The notes: generated from the sequence alone by a model not told the origin. 64,000 nucleotides of DNA from Streptomyces sp. PH10-H1 (GCF_030063355.1 NZ_JASISZ010000014.1:18004-82003), one strand, 5' to 3'; counted from the stretch's first letter, positions 8,326 through 17,568 are shown. Made by a program: numbers and translations.

Positions 8326-9216
8326 CTAATCCTCGTCCTGGAACCTGCGGTTGACCTCGATGATGTGGTCCTCGTCGCGCCCGTTGAACACCGCGGCGAA
8401 CGCGGCCCGGGTGGGGGAGTCCGCCCGCCGGTCGAGTACCGGGAAGACGACCTCGTCGAATGAGCCGGCGAAGCGCCCGGCGCCCGCCAGATGGGTGTGG
8501 AAGGCGTGGGCCACCTGTGCCGGGTCGCACTGGAAGACCCCGCAGCCCCAGGCTCCCAGTACCAGCCGCCGATAGCCCTGGGCGGCGGCCACCTCCAGCA
8601 CGCGCTCGGCGCGCGACGCCAGCGCCCGGGGGATCCGGTCCGTCTGGTCGGGGAGGGTGCGGGTGATCACCCCGGCGTTCGGCGCGGGGGAGGTCAGGAA
8701 GCCCACCCCGTACGGCTCCTCCAGCAGCGCGCCGCGGTCGTCGCGGAAGACCGGTACGGCGGGGGAGTGGATGACCCGGTCGGTGTAGAAGGGGTCACGG
8801 ACGGCGCGGTGGACGGCGTAGAAGTCCGGCGTGCTCACCACGCACGCGTACAGCGCAGAGCCGCGGCACAGCGATTCCTCCTGCGCCTGGGCGCCGTTGA
8901 GGTAGCCGCCGCCCGGATTGCGGGCCGAGGAGAAGTTGAGGACGGCGACGGGCTCGTCCGAGGAGCCCTTCAGCCGGCGGGCGGCCTGGAGGCTGCTCTC
9001 GCCGGTGACGCCGAAGGCGGTGGCCGCCGGGCGGCCGGTCGGCGGTGGCACGTCCACAGGTCCCGGCCCGAACAACCGGGTCCCGGTGACCGCACGGGCG
9101 ACGCTGTCGCCGATCACGACCTCCCGCCCGCTGGGCGTCAGATACCGGCCCGCCGCGACGATCTCCTGAGTGTGCCGGGCGATGCCGCGCAGCCGGGCGC
9201 TCATGACCCGCCCCAT
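8326..9216 (-). CDS. TIGR02452-type (PARG-like macrodomain) protein
   Basis: The 296-residue product carries the poly(ADP-ribose) glycohydrolase-like signature NPGGGYLNGAQAQEE, that is GGG-X7-QEE, followed by SLCRGSALYACV and the C-terminal LGAWGCGVFQCDP typical of TIGR02452 proteins. It should hydrolyse ADP-ribose linkages. The ATG at 9216 is chosen because AGGA lies 7 nt upstream; an ATG at 9204 is also possible. It pairs with the YbaK-cupin gene downstream and is divergent from the DUF1707 gene across a perfect palindrome. Confidence 0.85.
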   Translation of the reverse strand: MGRVMSARLRGIARHTQEIVAAGRYLTPSGREVVIGDSVARAVTGTRLFGPGPVDVPPPTGRPAATAFGVTGESSLQAARRLKGSSDEPVAVLNFSSARNPGGGYLNGAQAQEESLCRGSALYACVVSTPDFYAVHRAVRDPFYTDRVIHSPAVPVFRDDRGALLEEPYGVGFLTSPAPNAGVITRTLPDQTDRIPRALASRAERVLEVAAAQGYRRLVLGAWGCGVFQCDPAQVAHAFHTHLAGAGRFAGSFDEVVFPVLDRRADSPTRAAFAAVFNGRDEDHIIEVNRRFQDED

Positions 9217-9336
9217 GATCTGTTCCTGTTCACGGCTCCCGACCTTACGGGCGTCACCGGTGGCGGAGCCAGGGGTTTCCTTCCCGGCGGTCCGCCCGGT
9301 GGTCCGCGTCCGGCCCTTCGGGGCAGGCATCTTGCG

Positions 9337-9353
9337 ATCGCGACAGTCGCGAT
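9337..9353. promoter_or_regulatory. Perfect 17-nt palindrome between divergent genes
   Basis: ATCGCGAC-A-GTCGCGAT is a perfect inverted repeat with a 1-nt centre, 121 nt from the start of the PARG-like gene and 42 nt from the DUF1707 start. It has the form of an operator for a dimeric repressor; the regulator is not identified. Confidence 0.65.
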
Positions 9354-9394
9354 ATATCGTAAGTGCGGTCCGTATCCGATCAGGAGGTCACCCG

Positions 9395-10006
9395 GTGTCC
9401 GACACCCCCGCGGAGTCCCGTACCACCGACGTCGACCTGCGCGCGTCGGACCAGGAGCGCGACCAGACCGCCGCCGTCCTCGCCGACGCGCTCGCCACCG
9501 GCCGGCTCACCACCGACGAGCACTCCGAGCGGCTCGAGGCCACCTACGCCGCCCGCACCCGCGGTGAACTCACCCCGATCACCGGCGACCTGCCGGAACC
9601 GGCCGCGGGCACGGCGCTGGTCCCACCCGCCGGCACGGAGCCGGTCGACGCCCTCTTCAGCAAGATCCGCCGCGGCGGACAGTGGCCGGTCCCGCCGCAC
9701 ACCGTCGCGCACGCGCGCTTCGGCGCCGTCGTGCTCGACCTCAGGGAGGCGGTGTTCACCCGGCGCGAGGTCGTCATCGAGGCCGGCTCCTTCTGCGGCA
9801 AGGTCGAGATCGTGGTCCCCGACAACGCCCGCGTCTACGACACCGGGACCGCCCTGTTCGGCAAGCGCTCCCAGCTCGGCGGAGACGAGAAGAGCAAGGA
9901 CGACTGGGACGAGGACGGTACTGTGGTGCACATCACCGGCCGCTCCGTCTTCGGCCATGTGCGGGTCAGGCGGAGCTACGAGCACCCCTGGCGCGACGGA
10001 CGCTAG
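9395..10006 (+). CDS. DUF1707 / DUF2154-like protein
   Basis: The 203-residue product starts with a DUF1707 domain (LRASDQERDQTAAVLADALATGRL, then DEHSERLEATYAARTRGEL). A linker and a C-terminal beta-rich LiaF-like domain follow (ARFGAVVLDLREA, GSFCGKVEIVVPDNARV). The GTG at 9395 is supported by AGGAGG at 9382-9387. No transmembrane segment is seen. Proteins of this type are linked to cell-envelope stress and adhesion. The function is unproven. Confidence 0.85.
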   Translation: MSDTPAESRTTDVDLRASDQERDQTAAVLADALATGRLTTDEHSERLEATYAARTRGELTPITGDLPEPAAGTALVPPAGTEPVDALFSKIRRGGQWPVPPHTVAHARFGAVVLDLREAVFTRREVVIEAGSFCGKVEIVVPDNARVYDTGTALFGKRSQLGGDEKSKDDWDEDGTVVHITGRSVFGHVRVRRSYEHPWRDGR

Positions 10007-10031
10007 GACGATGGGACGGCGGCGGGACCGG

Positions 10032-11078
10032 TCAGCCGCTGCGCCCGGCGAGCCAGCGGTCCTCCGCCGCGTAGTCGAACATGTCGCCGTGCGACCCGTA
10101 GGTGCGGTACATCTCGGGGAACGCCTCGGTCCAGTCCCGGTCGCCGAGCCGGTCCACCGTCCAGGCCACCGTCTCGGCCAGCGAGTCCTGGTAGCTGGTC
10201 ACCGCGCGGTAGCCCAGCTCCCGCTCCGCGGCCGTCATGTCGTACACCACCGGGTGCGCGATACCCCAGGGCGAGTCGCCGACGTTCTCGGCCGGCGCGG
10301 GGCCCTCCACCAGCACCGTCTCGCAGCTGTGGCCCAGCACCGCGTCGATGGCCGTCCCGATCTCGGCGACCGTGGGAGCCTGCGGATCCCCGGCGTTGAG
10401 CACCCGGGATCCCGGGGTGCGGGCCGCGAGCCGGATCAGCTCGGCGAGGTTCGCGGTGTGCACCGGGTGGAAGCGGCTCTCGCCGTTGTGGGCCAGGACC
10501 CGCACCGGGCGTTTGTCCACGGCGCGCTTGATGAAGAACAGCTCGCGCGGTCGCAGGTTGTACGTGCCGTGGATCGCCCCGGCCCGCACCAGCGTCGTCG
10601 GCAGCGACTCGCCCGCGGCGAGCAGCCCCTGCTCCAGAGCGACCTTGCGGGTGCCGTAGGTGGCCTCGCCCGCGGTGACGGTGCGGTACGACTCCGGGAT
10701 CGGCAGCGGGTAGTGCGGGAAGCCGTCAGGACCGGACTGGGTGTCGAAACTGCGCCCCTGGTCGTCCTCGTAGACCGCCCCGCTGGAGATCACCACCGCC
10801 GAGCCGATCCGCCCGGCCAGCGATGTCAGCTGCCGTGCGTGCTCCGCGTGGTAGGCGACCATGTCCACCAGCACATCGCAGCCGTCGCCGAGCGCCGTCT
10901 CCAGCGCGGCGATGTCCTCCCGGTCCAGCACGACAGTGCGTACGCCGTCCGGCCAGTTCGCGTCGGACTCCCCGCGCCGCGACGCGGCCCGTACGTCCCA
11001 GCCGTCCTCGGCGAGCGCGCGTACCGCCGCCCGGCCGACCTGTCCTGTTGCCCCGATGACAAACGCTGTTCGTGTCAT
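10032..11078 (-). CDS. NAD-dependent epimerase/dehydratase
   Basis: A 348-residue extended-SDR-like protein. The Rossmann motif GATGQVG is at residues 9-15, the serine region is VVISSGAVYE, and YGTRK matches the YxxxK catalytic signature. The middle part (RAGAIHGTYN, FHPVHTANLAELI) is typical of sugar epimerases and reductases. The gene is convergent with the DUF1707 gene. The substrate cannot be read from sequence. Confidence 0.88.
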   Translation of the reverse strand: MTRTAFVIGATGQVGRAAVRALAEDGWDVRAASRRGESDANWPDGVRTVVLDREDIAALETALGDGCDVLVDMVAYHAEHARQLTSLAGRIGSAVVISSGAVYEDDQGRSFDTQSGPDGFPHYPLPIPESYRTVTAGEATYGTRKVALEQGLLAAGESLPTTLVRAGAIHGTYNLRPRELFFIKRAVDKRPVRVLAHNGESRFHPVHTANLAELIRLAARTPGSRVLNAGDPQAPTVAEIGTAIDAVLGHSCETVLVEGPAPAENVGDSPWGIAHPVVYDMTAAERELGYRAVTSYQDSLAETVAWTVDRLGDRDWTEAFPEMYRTYGSHGDMFDYAAEDRWLAGRSG

Positions 11079-11159
11079 GCCGGGGACGCTACGGGCCGTC
11101 GTGCCGGCCGGGCAGGGGCGTTCGCCGTGCGCTGATCCGCCGTCAGCGCAATTGCGCCG

Positions 11160-11870
11160 TCATGACGGCCGCCGCAGCCGGGCCGCGACGCCGCGCGCCT
11201 GCTCCGCCTTGACCTCGTTCGCGTAGCGGTCGACATACTCCTGCCCGGACATCGACAGGATCGCGTACATGATCTCGTCGGTCGCCGAGCGCACCACGTA
11301 CCGCTGTTCCTCCATGCCGGCGAACCGGCTGAACTCCAGCGGGGCGCCGAAACGGATCGTGACCCGGCCCAGTCGCGGGATCTTCCGGCCGGGCGGCTGC
11401 AGTTCGAAGGTGCCCACCATCGCGCACGGGATGACCGGAACCTGCGCCGTGATCGCCATCGCCGCCACTCCGGTGCGCCCCTTGTACAGCCGGCCGTCGT
11501 GCGACCGGGTGCCCTCCGGATAGATGCCCAGCAGATGGCCCTTGTGCAGGGCCGCCAGACCCGACTTCAGCGCCGCCTGTGAGGCGTTGCCGCCGGCGCG
11601 GTCCACCGGGATCTGTCCGGCGCCGCGGAAGAACGCGGCGGTGAGCCGGCCCTTGAGACCCGGTCCTGTGAAGTACTCGGCCTTGGCCAGGAACGTGATC
11701 CGCCGTGGCAGGATCGCCGGCATCAGGAAATGGTCGGAGAACGACAGATGGTTGCCCGCGACGATCGCCGCGCCATCGTCCGGGATGTGCTGCAGTCCCT
11801 CGATCCGCGGCCGGAACAGCAGCCGCAGCAAGGGACCCAGGATCACGTATTTGAGTACCTGGTAGAACAC
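11160..11870 (-). CDS. 1-acylglycerol-3-phosphate O-acyltransferase (PlsC family)
   Basis: A 236-residue acyltransferase. Motif I is NHLSFSDH (HX4D) near residue 38, motif III is YPEGTRS and motif IV is VPVIPCAMVG. It transfers an acyl group to lysophosphatidic acid or a related lipid at the membrane; the N-terminal ILGPLLRLLF is a weak membrane anchor. The GTG at 11870 is preceded by a GGGGGAG stretch. The frame stays open far upstream, but that part has no homology and overlaps other genes. Confidence 0.88.
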   Translation of the reverse strand: MFYQVLKYVILGPLLRLLFRPRIEGLQHIPDDGAAIVAGNHLSFSDHFLMPAILPRRITFLAKAEYFTGPGLKGRLTAAFFRGAGQIPVDRAGGNASQAALKSGLAALHKGHLLGIYPEGTRSHDGRLYKGRTGVAAMAITAQVPVIPCAMVGTFELQPPGRKIPRLGRVTIRFGAPLEFSRFAGMEEQRYVVRSATDEIMYAILSMSGQEYVDRYANEVKAEQARGVAARLRRPS

Positions 11871-12025
11871 GCCCGCGGTCTCCCCCCCTGCGCGCCGGGA
11901 AGCGCCCGCGCCCCGGTGATCCGGCACAGTAGTGCCGATACGGGCGGGGCGCGAGGGTGCCTGCGGCGCCAGGGGGCTGGGCCGCGCCGCGGACGGGTGA
12001 CGCCGCCGCGCCGCCGCGGCCGCCG

Positions 12026-12187
12026 TCAGCGGGGCACCCGGATGGCCAGCACCCCGGCGGTGCACAGCCCGAGCACCACCCAGGCGAACCACAGCCAGCC
12101 GTTCGCACCCAGTGCCACCGTGTAGGCGGACACCGCCACCAGACTCGCCACGGTGCACACCGCCATCGCCTTCGCGGGTGTCGGCAT
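12026..12187 (-). CDS. Small two-helix membrane protein
   Basis: The 53-residue product has two hydrophobic helices (AVCTVASLVAVSAYTVAL and WLWFAWVVLGLCTAGVLAI) and a short basic tail. GGAGGAGG lies just upstream of the ATG at 12187. Its function is unknown; it could associate with the neighbouring PlsC acyltransferase. Confidence 0.7.
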   Translation of the reverse strand: MPTPAKAMAVCTVASLVAVSAYTVALGANGWLWFAWVVLGLCTAGVLAIRVPR

Positions 12188-12271
12188 CGACGTCCTCCTC
12201 CCAGCGGGGCCGCAAGACGTCACGCCCGGCGGGGGCCCGGTCTCCATCGTGACCGGCCGCCGCCTTCCGCG

Positions 12272-13291
12272 CTACCAGTCGCCGTCGGTCACCTGGCCGT
12301 CGTCCTTCACCTTCTTCACCTGGCCGGGCTGGGTCGGGGTCCACGGCTGCTGGTCGTCGCCCAGCCAGTCGCCCACCGGTTTCACGTCCGCCAGCGGGGC
12401 CGCAGCGGCCAGATCGGCGGCGTCCGCGTCGTAATAGTCGAACCACGGCAGGCCCGCCGCGTTGTAGGCCGCCCGGTCCACCGGAGACGGCGGCGGCGCC
12501 TCGCCGGTGATCTGCCGCCACTGCGGCGCGGTCGCCAGATGGACGAAGACCCGGCCCGACGGCTCCAGCCGCCAGTCGCCGGGACCCCGCTCGTCGCGGT
12601 AGACCTCCTGGCGCATCCGGCCGCCCGCGCCCAGGCCCATCGACGGGGCGGCCGCGGCGGCGGCCATCCGTGGCATCGCCCCGTAGCCCGGCATCGGCGG
12701 CAGGCTCTCCTCCGCCGCGACGCCCCATGGCCCGCGCGTGGCGACCGCGCGCCGCTGCTGCTCCGCCCGCCAGACGGCGAGCGGTTCGTCCCGCAGCTCG
12801 AAGACCTCCAGCTGCACCCCGCCCCAGACCTCCGCACCGGAGACCTGGCCCTCCACGGTCGCCCCCAGACCCAGTGGCACCGCGACGAACTGCCGGATCG
12901 TGCCGGAGCCGGAGTTGATGCCGTCCAGCCACGGCTGCCGGGGCAGCACCACATAGTTCTGCGGATCCTGCGACAGCCGGTCGCTCCACGGCCGCCCCGA
13001 CACCGCGCACACCTTGCCCACGCCCACCTGGAGCGCCGCGGGCACCGGCGAGGAGAAGCTCAGCCACATCGCCTCGCGCTGGTAGACCGGCAGCACCACC
13101 CCGCCGCGGGTGAGCCATTCGGCGGGCGCCCGGTCCGGGTAGTCCGCCACCCGGCGCAGCGGGAACGTGCCCAGCCCCGGCGGCAGCGGGTGCGTCCCCG
13201 TCTCCGGCAGGCGCAGCGTGCGCATGAACCGCACGGTCACTCCACCCGGCAGCTCCAGCGCCCCGTCCGATATTCGCACCTGGTCACTCAT
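12272..13291 (-). CDS. Conserved protein of unknown function
   Basis: The 339-residue soluble protein has a beta-rich N-terminal part with VVLPRQPWLDGIN and GSGTIRQFVAVPLG, a pattern I associate with a conserved uncharacterised family. An alanine-rich linker (MAAAAAAPSMGLGAGG) leads to a tail containing LPWFDYYDAD. There is no signal peptide or membrane segment. It lies 26 nt downstream of the CtaG-like gene and may share its transcript. I do not assign a function. Confidence 0.7.
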   Translation of the reverse strand: MSDQVRISDGALELPGGVTVRFMRTLRLPETGTHPLPPGLGTFPLRRVADYPDRAPAEWLTRGGVVLPVYQREAMWLSFSSPVPAALQVGVGKVCAVSGRPWSDRLSQDPQNYVVLPRQPWLDGINSGSGTIRQFVAVPLGLGATVEGQVSGAEVWGGVQLEVFELRDEPLAVWRAEQQRRAVATRGPWGVAAEESLPPMPGYGAMPRMAAAAAAPSMGLGAGGRMRQEVYRDERGPGDWRLEPSGRVFVHLATAPQWRQITGEAPPPSPVDRAAYNAAGLPWFDYYDADAADLAAAAPLADVKPVGDWLGDDQQPWTPTQPGQVKKVKDDGQVTDGDW

Positions 13292-13317
13292 CGCGCGCCT
13301 CCCCTTGGTCAGCTGTG

Positions 13318-14277
13318 TCAGCCGCGACCGCGAGCCTCCAAGGATGCCAAATAGGCGTTGTACGCCACCAGTTCCGCGTCCCCGTCACGATCAGCCGCGC
13401 GATCCGAGCGTCGCGCCTGCCGCTGATCGGAGGTGTACCACTGGAACAGCAGTGCCACCAGCACGAGGACTGAGGGGATCTCGCTGAACGCCCAGGCGAT
13501 TCCGCCCGCCGCGCTCTGGTCCTGCAACGGATCTACCCCCAGCGAGGCGGGGGGATGCAGAAACGTGGTGACCATCGGCTCGGTGCCCATCATCAGCGCG
13601 ATGCCGAAGAACGCGTGGAAGGGCATTCCCGCGAACAGCTCCAGCATCCGCATGATGTGGCTGGGGCGGTGCGGCCCCGGGTCCACGCCCATGATCGGCC
13701 AGAAGAAGACCAGGCCCACCGCGAGGAAATGGGTCATCATCCCGATGTGCCCCAGCCTGCTGCCCATCAGGAAGTCGAACAGCGGGGAGAAGTACACCGC
13801 GTACAGGCTCGCGATGAACAGCGGGATGGTGAACGCGGGATGCGTGACGAGCCGCATGTAGCGGCTGTGCAGCAGCGCCACCAGCAGCTCCCGCGGCCCC
13901 TTGCGCCCGCGCCCGCGCACGGAGGCGGGCAGCGCCCGCAGTGTCAGCGTGACCGGTGCGCCCAACAGCAGCAGAATGGGGGAGAGCATGCTGATGACCA
14001 TGTGCTGCACCATGTGCACGCTGAACATGACCATGCCGTAGTCGTTCATCGCGGTGCACATCACCAGTGCCACGGTCATCACACCCAGGACGAAGGCGAC
14101 GATCCGGGCGGCCGGCCAGCGGTCACCACGCCGCCACAGCCGCACCACGCCCCAGCCGTACAGCCCGAGCGCCAGCAGGCAGCCGGTCAGGAACACCGGG
14201 TCGCCGCTGAATTCCAGCCCCCGCCCAAGGGTGAACGGCGGCAAGTCCATGGGCATGCCGTGTCCGCCGTGGTCCAT
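13318..14277 (-). CDS. CtaG-family cytochrome c oxidase assembly protein
   Basis: The 319-residue polytopic membrane protein has about seven hydrophobic helices. It carries the caa3_CtaG-type motifs FSVHMVQHMVISMLSPILLLLG, MMTHFLAVGLVFFWPIMGVDP and LFAGMPFHAFFGIALM, with histidines suited to metal handling. The N-terminus MDHGGHGMPM is metal-ligand-rich. CtaG proteins help mature the copper centre of terminal oxidases. A strong hairpin follows upstream at 14365-14398. Confidence 0.88.
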   Translation of the reverse strand: MDHGGHGMPMDLPPFTLGRGLEFSGDPVFLTGCLLALGLYGWGVVRLWRRGDRWPAARIVAFVLGVMTVALVMCTAMNDYGMVMFSVHMVQHMVISMLSPILLLLGAPVTLTLRALPASVRGRGRKGPRELLVALLHSRYMRLVTHPAFTIPLFIASLYAVYFSPLFDFLMGSRLGHIGMMTHFLAVGLVFFWPIMGVDPGPHRPSHIMRMLELFAGMPFHAFFGIALMMGTEPMVTTFLHPPASLGVDPLQDQSAAGGIAWAFSEIPSVLVLVALLFQWYTSDQRQARRSDRAADRDGDAELVAYNAYLASLEARGRG

Positions 14278-14364
14278 GGGTCACTCTCTCCTGTCGCGCC
14301 GACTGCCCCGCCCGCACCGTCCGGCATTGTGCCGATTCGACCCGTGCGCAGTCACCAGACTAAA

Positions 14365-14398
14365 GCCGCCCCCGGCCGCGGTTGCGGCCGGGGGCGGC
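14365..14398. terminator. Terminator hairpin downstream of pfkA
   Basis: Perfect 15-nt GC arms (14365-14379 and 14384-14398) around a GGTT loop, followed by no T-run, as is usual in Streptomyces. It separates the end of pfkA from the CtaG gene. Confidence 0.85.
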
Positions 14399-14427
14399 CC
14401 CGTACGTCGGAGGCGGGTGTCAGCCCG

Positions 14428-15453
14428 TCACAGCACGCACTCGGCCTCGATGTAGCGCTCGGCCGGCACGGTCTTGAGGTGCTCGACGGCCTCGGCCAGC
14501 GGCACCAGCTTGATGTCGGTGCCGCGCAGCGCGGTCATCATGCCGAAGTCGCCGTTGTGGACCGCCTCCACCGCGTGCCAGCCGAAGCGGGTGGCGAGGA
14601 CCCGGTCGTAGGCGGTGGGGGTGCCGCCGCGCTGCACATGGCCGAGGATCACCGGCCGCGCCTCCTTGCCCAGGCGCTGCTCCAGCTCGATCGACAGCTG
14701 GGTGGCCACTCCGGTGAACCGCTCATGGCCGTAGATGTCCTTGGCGCCGGACGCGAACTCCATCGAGCCCTCGCGCGGCTTGGCGCCCTCGGAAACGACG
14801 ACGATCGCGAACTTCTTGCCCGCCGCGAAGCGCTTGCCGACCAGGTCGGCCAGCTCGCCGATGTCGAAGGGCCGCTCCGGCACCACGATGGCGTGCGCGC
14901 CGGCCGCCATGCCCGAGTGCAGGGCGATCCAGCCGGTGTGCCGGCCCATGACCTCCACGATCAGCACCCGCTGGTGCGATTCGGCGGTGGTCTTGAGGCG
15001 GTCGAGGGCCTCGGTGGCGACCATGACCGCGGTGTCGAAGCCGAAGGTGACATCCGTCGAGGAGATGTCGTTGTCGATCGTCTTGGGCACGCCCACGATC
15101 GGCAGGCCCGCGTCCGACAGCAGCCGGGCCGCCTTCAAGGTGCCCTCGCCGCCGATCGGGATGATCGCGTCGAGCCCCAGGTCACGCACATGGCCCTTGG
15201 CCTGCTCCACACCACCGCGCAGATGCGCGGGCTGTACCCGGGACGAACCCAGGATCGTGCCGCCACGGGCCAGGATGCCGCTGACGGCGTCCAGGTCCAG
15301 CTTGCGGTAGTCGCACTCCAGCAGGCCCTTCCAGCCGTCGTGGAAGCCGATGACATCATCGCCGTGATCGACGACGGCGCGGTGCACCACCGACCTGATG
15401 ACGGCATTGAGTCCGGGGCAGTCTCCGCCGCTCGTCAGCACACCAATACGCAT
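14428..15453 (-). CDS. pfkA: 6-phosphofructokinase
   Basis: A 341-residue PfkA catalysing the committed phosphorylation of fructose 6-phosphate. It shows TSGGDCPGLN at the N-terminus, GGEGTL at the phosphate-donor site, PKTIDND as the catalytic loop and MGRHTG for sugar binding. Glycine after the acidic residue in GGEGT indicates ATP rather than pyrophosphate use. The ATG at 15453 is chosen by homology; a GTG at 15465 is in frame. Confidence 0.95.
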   Translation of the reverse strand: MRIGVLTSGGDCPGLNAVIRSVVHRAVVDHGDDVIGFHDGWKGLLECDYRKLDLDAVSGILARGGTILGSSRVQPAHLRGGVEQAKGHVRDLGLDAIIPIGGEGTLKAARLLSDAGLPIVGVPKTIDNDISSTDVTFGFDTAVMVATEALDRLKTTAESHQRVLIVEVMGRHTGWIALHSGMAAGAHAIVVPERPFDIGELADLVGKRFAAGKKFAIVVVSEGAKPREGSMEFASGAKDIYGHERFTGVATQLSIELEQRLGKEARPVILGHVQRGGTPTAYDRVLATRFGWHAVEAVHNGDFGMMTALRGTDIKLVPLAEAVEHLKTVPAERYIEAECVL

Positions 15454-15579
15454 TGCTCTCGCCACTCCCGCGATTCAAACGGACGGCCGGACCCCGTCGT
15501 CCGGATGGATCCCCGCTACCTTAGCCAGCCGCGCGCCGACGGCGCACAGCCGCCCGCACTGCGGACACCGCATCCCGCG

Positions 15580-16308
15580 TCAGGCCGGCTGGCCCGCGGC
15601 CGCGATCCGCTCCGTGCGCAGCGCCTCGTACCACTGGTCGTCGACCGGCGGCAGGGCGTTGACGTCAAGCGCCAGCTTCAGCAGCAGGTCGGCGATCTGC
15701 GGGTTGCGGGCCATCACCGGGCCGTGCATGTACGTCCCGAAGACCGTGTCGTTGTAGGCGCCCTCGGTCCCGTCGCCGGTCCCGTTGCCCTTGCCGGTCC
15801 GGAGCGTCGCGAGCGGACGCGCGTTCGGGCCGACGTGGGTGATGCCCTGGTGGTTCTCGAATCCCGTCAGCGGCGGCAGGCCGAGCCGGGGGTCGATGTC
15901 GGCCAGGACGTCCCCGACGCACCGCTCGCCGTCGCCGCGCACGCTGACGACGTCGAGCAGGCCCAGGCCCTGCTCGGGGCGGCCCAGGTCGTTGACGAAC
16001 TCATGGCCGAGGATCTGGTAGCCGGCGCACACCGAGAACACGATCGCGCCGTTGGCGACCGCCCGGTTCAGGCCGCCGTCCCGGCGCAGCCGCTCCGCGG
16101 CCAGCCGCTGCGGACGGTCCTCACCGCCGCCGATGAGGTAGATGTCGCCAGAGGTGGGGATCGGCTGGTCGGAGCGGACGTCGACCCGGCTGACATTGAG
16201 GCGGCGCTGGCGCGCGCGCCGCTCCACCACCAGGGCATTGCCCTGGTCTCCGTAGGTGCTCAGCAGGTCGGGGTAGACCCACACCAGGCGAAGGCTGGAA
16301 TCGCTCAT
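15580..16308 (-). CDS. gatD: Lipid II isoglutaminyl synthase, glutaminase subunit
   Basis: A 242-residue CobB/CobQ-like class I glutamine amidotransferase. The nucleophile Cys lies in VFSVCAGYQILG and the histidine in FGTYMHGPV. GatD releases ammonia from glutamine for MurT, which amidates D-glutamate of lipid II to D-isoglutamine. It starts 21 nt after murT on the same strand, so the two form an operon and a complex. Confidence 0.93.
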   Translation of the reverse strand: MSDSSLRLVWVYPDLLSTYGDQGNALVVERRARQRRLNVSRVDVRSDQPIPTSGDIYLIGGGEDRPQRLAAERLRRDGGLNRAVANGAIVFSVCAGYQILGHEFVNDLGRPEQGLGLLDVVSVRGDGERCVGDVLADIDPRLGLPPLTGFENHQGITHVGPNARPLATLRTGKGNGTGDGTEGAYNDTVFGTYMHGPVMARNPQIADLLLKLALDVNALPPVDDQWYEALRTERIAAAGQPA

Positions 16309-16329
16309 GCTTGCTTCTCCTTGTCCGGG

Positions 16330-17568
16330 TCAGTTGCCGACGCGGCGGCGCAGGTCCTGGAAGGCGGTGTAGTTGGCGATGGTCTCGATCCGGCCGGGCG
16401 GCGCCGAGCGCACCGCCTCGTCGAGGTCCGCGCAGACCCGGAAGTTCAGGCCCGCGACTTCCAGGCGGACCGCGAGGTCCAGCTTGCGGTCGCCGATGAC
16501 GTAGATCGGGTGCCCGGCGAGCCGGGTGTAGTCCACGTCCCACAGCCAGGAGGTGTCGGTGCCGTCGGCGCCGCGGGCGTTGACGGAAAGGATCACCGGG
16601 GCGGGCGGGCCGTCGATGAGGGAGAACGTCTCCAGCCAGCCGGCCGGGTTCTTCGCCAGCAGCAGCCGCAGCTCGCGTTCGAGGTACGTGACGACGTCGT
16701 AGCGCCCGGCCACTGCCTGCACCGCGTACATCCGCTCCAGCGCGACCTTCGGGTCCACCCCGAAGGCGGCCGCCGCGGCGGCGGAGACGGCCGCGTTCGA
16801 CTTGTTCGCCCGCCCCGGCAGCTGCAGCCGGATGGGCCAGGCAGCGCCGTACGGGTCGATGACATGGTCGCCGGAGAGCGCCCAGGTCGGGGTGGGGCGG
16901 CGGAAGCCGCAGTCACCGCAGAACCAGTCGTCGGAGGGGCGTTGCAGGACACCGCCGCACGAGGGGCACGACCAGGCGTCGTCCTTCCACTCCTGGCCGG
17001 CGGCGACCCACACCACGGTGGGGCAGGAGGATGCGGCCCAGGTGATCAGCGGGTCGTCGGCGTTGGCGATGACGATGGCGTCCGTGCCGGACAGGCCCTC
17101 GCGCCAGTGCTCGGCGAGCATGCGGGTCTCGGCCGCGCGGTCGAGCTGGTCGCGGGAGAGGTTGAGCAGGGCGATGGCCTTGGGGGCGACGTCCCGGGCG
17201 ACACCGGCCAGGTACTTCTCGTCGACCTCGATCACGCCGTAGCGGGCGTCCGCGCCGCCGGCCAGCGCCGAGGTGATACCGGCCGGCATGTTCGCGCCCA
17301 GAGCGTTGGAGACGACCGGGCCGTTGGCCCGCAGCGCCTCCGCGAGCAGCCGGGTGGTCGTCGTCTTGCCGTTGGTCGCCGAGACCAGCACCACGTCGAG
17401 GTGGCCGGCCAGCCGGGCCAAGAGGTCGGGGTCGACCCTGAGAGCCACCCGTCCGCCGATCACCGATCCGCTGCCACGGCCCGCCGCACGGGACACCGCC
17501 GCCGCCGCCTTGCCCGCCGTCACGGCCAGCTTGGCCCGCGGAGTCAGCGGCTCCGAGTTGCCTGCCAT
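16330..17568 (-). CDS. murT: Lipid II isoglutaminyl synthase, Mur ligase subunit
   Basis: A 412-residue Mur-ligase-like ATPase. The P-loop is SATNGKTTTTRL near residue 65, the Mur middle domain contains GVIEVDEKYL and LLNLSRDQLDR, and a four-cysteine zinc ribbon (CPSCGG and CGDCG) is characteristic of MurT. A C-terminal DUF1727 domain follows. It activates the D-Glu carboxylate of lipid II and uses ammonia from GatD. The ATG at 17568 starts MAGNSEPL; the frame extends upstream without homology. Confidence 0.93.
   Translation of the reverse strand: MAGNSEPLTPRAKLAVTAGKAAAAVSRAAGRGSGSVIGGRVALRVDPDLLARLAGHLDVVLVSATNGKTTTTRLLAEALRANGPVVSNALGANMPAGITSALAGGADARYGVIEVDEKYLAGVARDVAPKAIALLNLSRDQLDRAAETRMLAEHWREGLSGTDAIVIANADDPLITWAASSCPTVVWVAAGQEWKDDAWSCPSCGGVLQRPSDDWFCGDCGFRRPTPTWALSGDHVIDPYGAAWPIRLQLPGRANKSNAAVSAAAAAAFGVDPKVALERMYAVQAVAGRYDVVTYLERELRLLLAKNPAGWLETFSLIDGPPAPVILSVNARGADGTDTSWLWDVDYTRLAGHPIYVIGDRKLDLAVRLEVAGLNFRVCADLDEAVRSAPPGRIETIANYTAFQDLRRRVGN

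Noticed and set aside
11160..13118. A 652-codon minus-strand frame that includes the PlsC domain
   Set aside because: Only its last 236 codons match acyltransferases. The rest overlaps the conserved unknown at 12272 in another frame and is low complexity. The GTG at 11870 is the sensible start.
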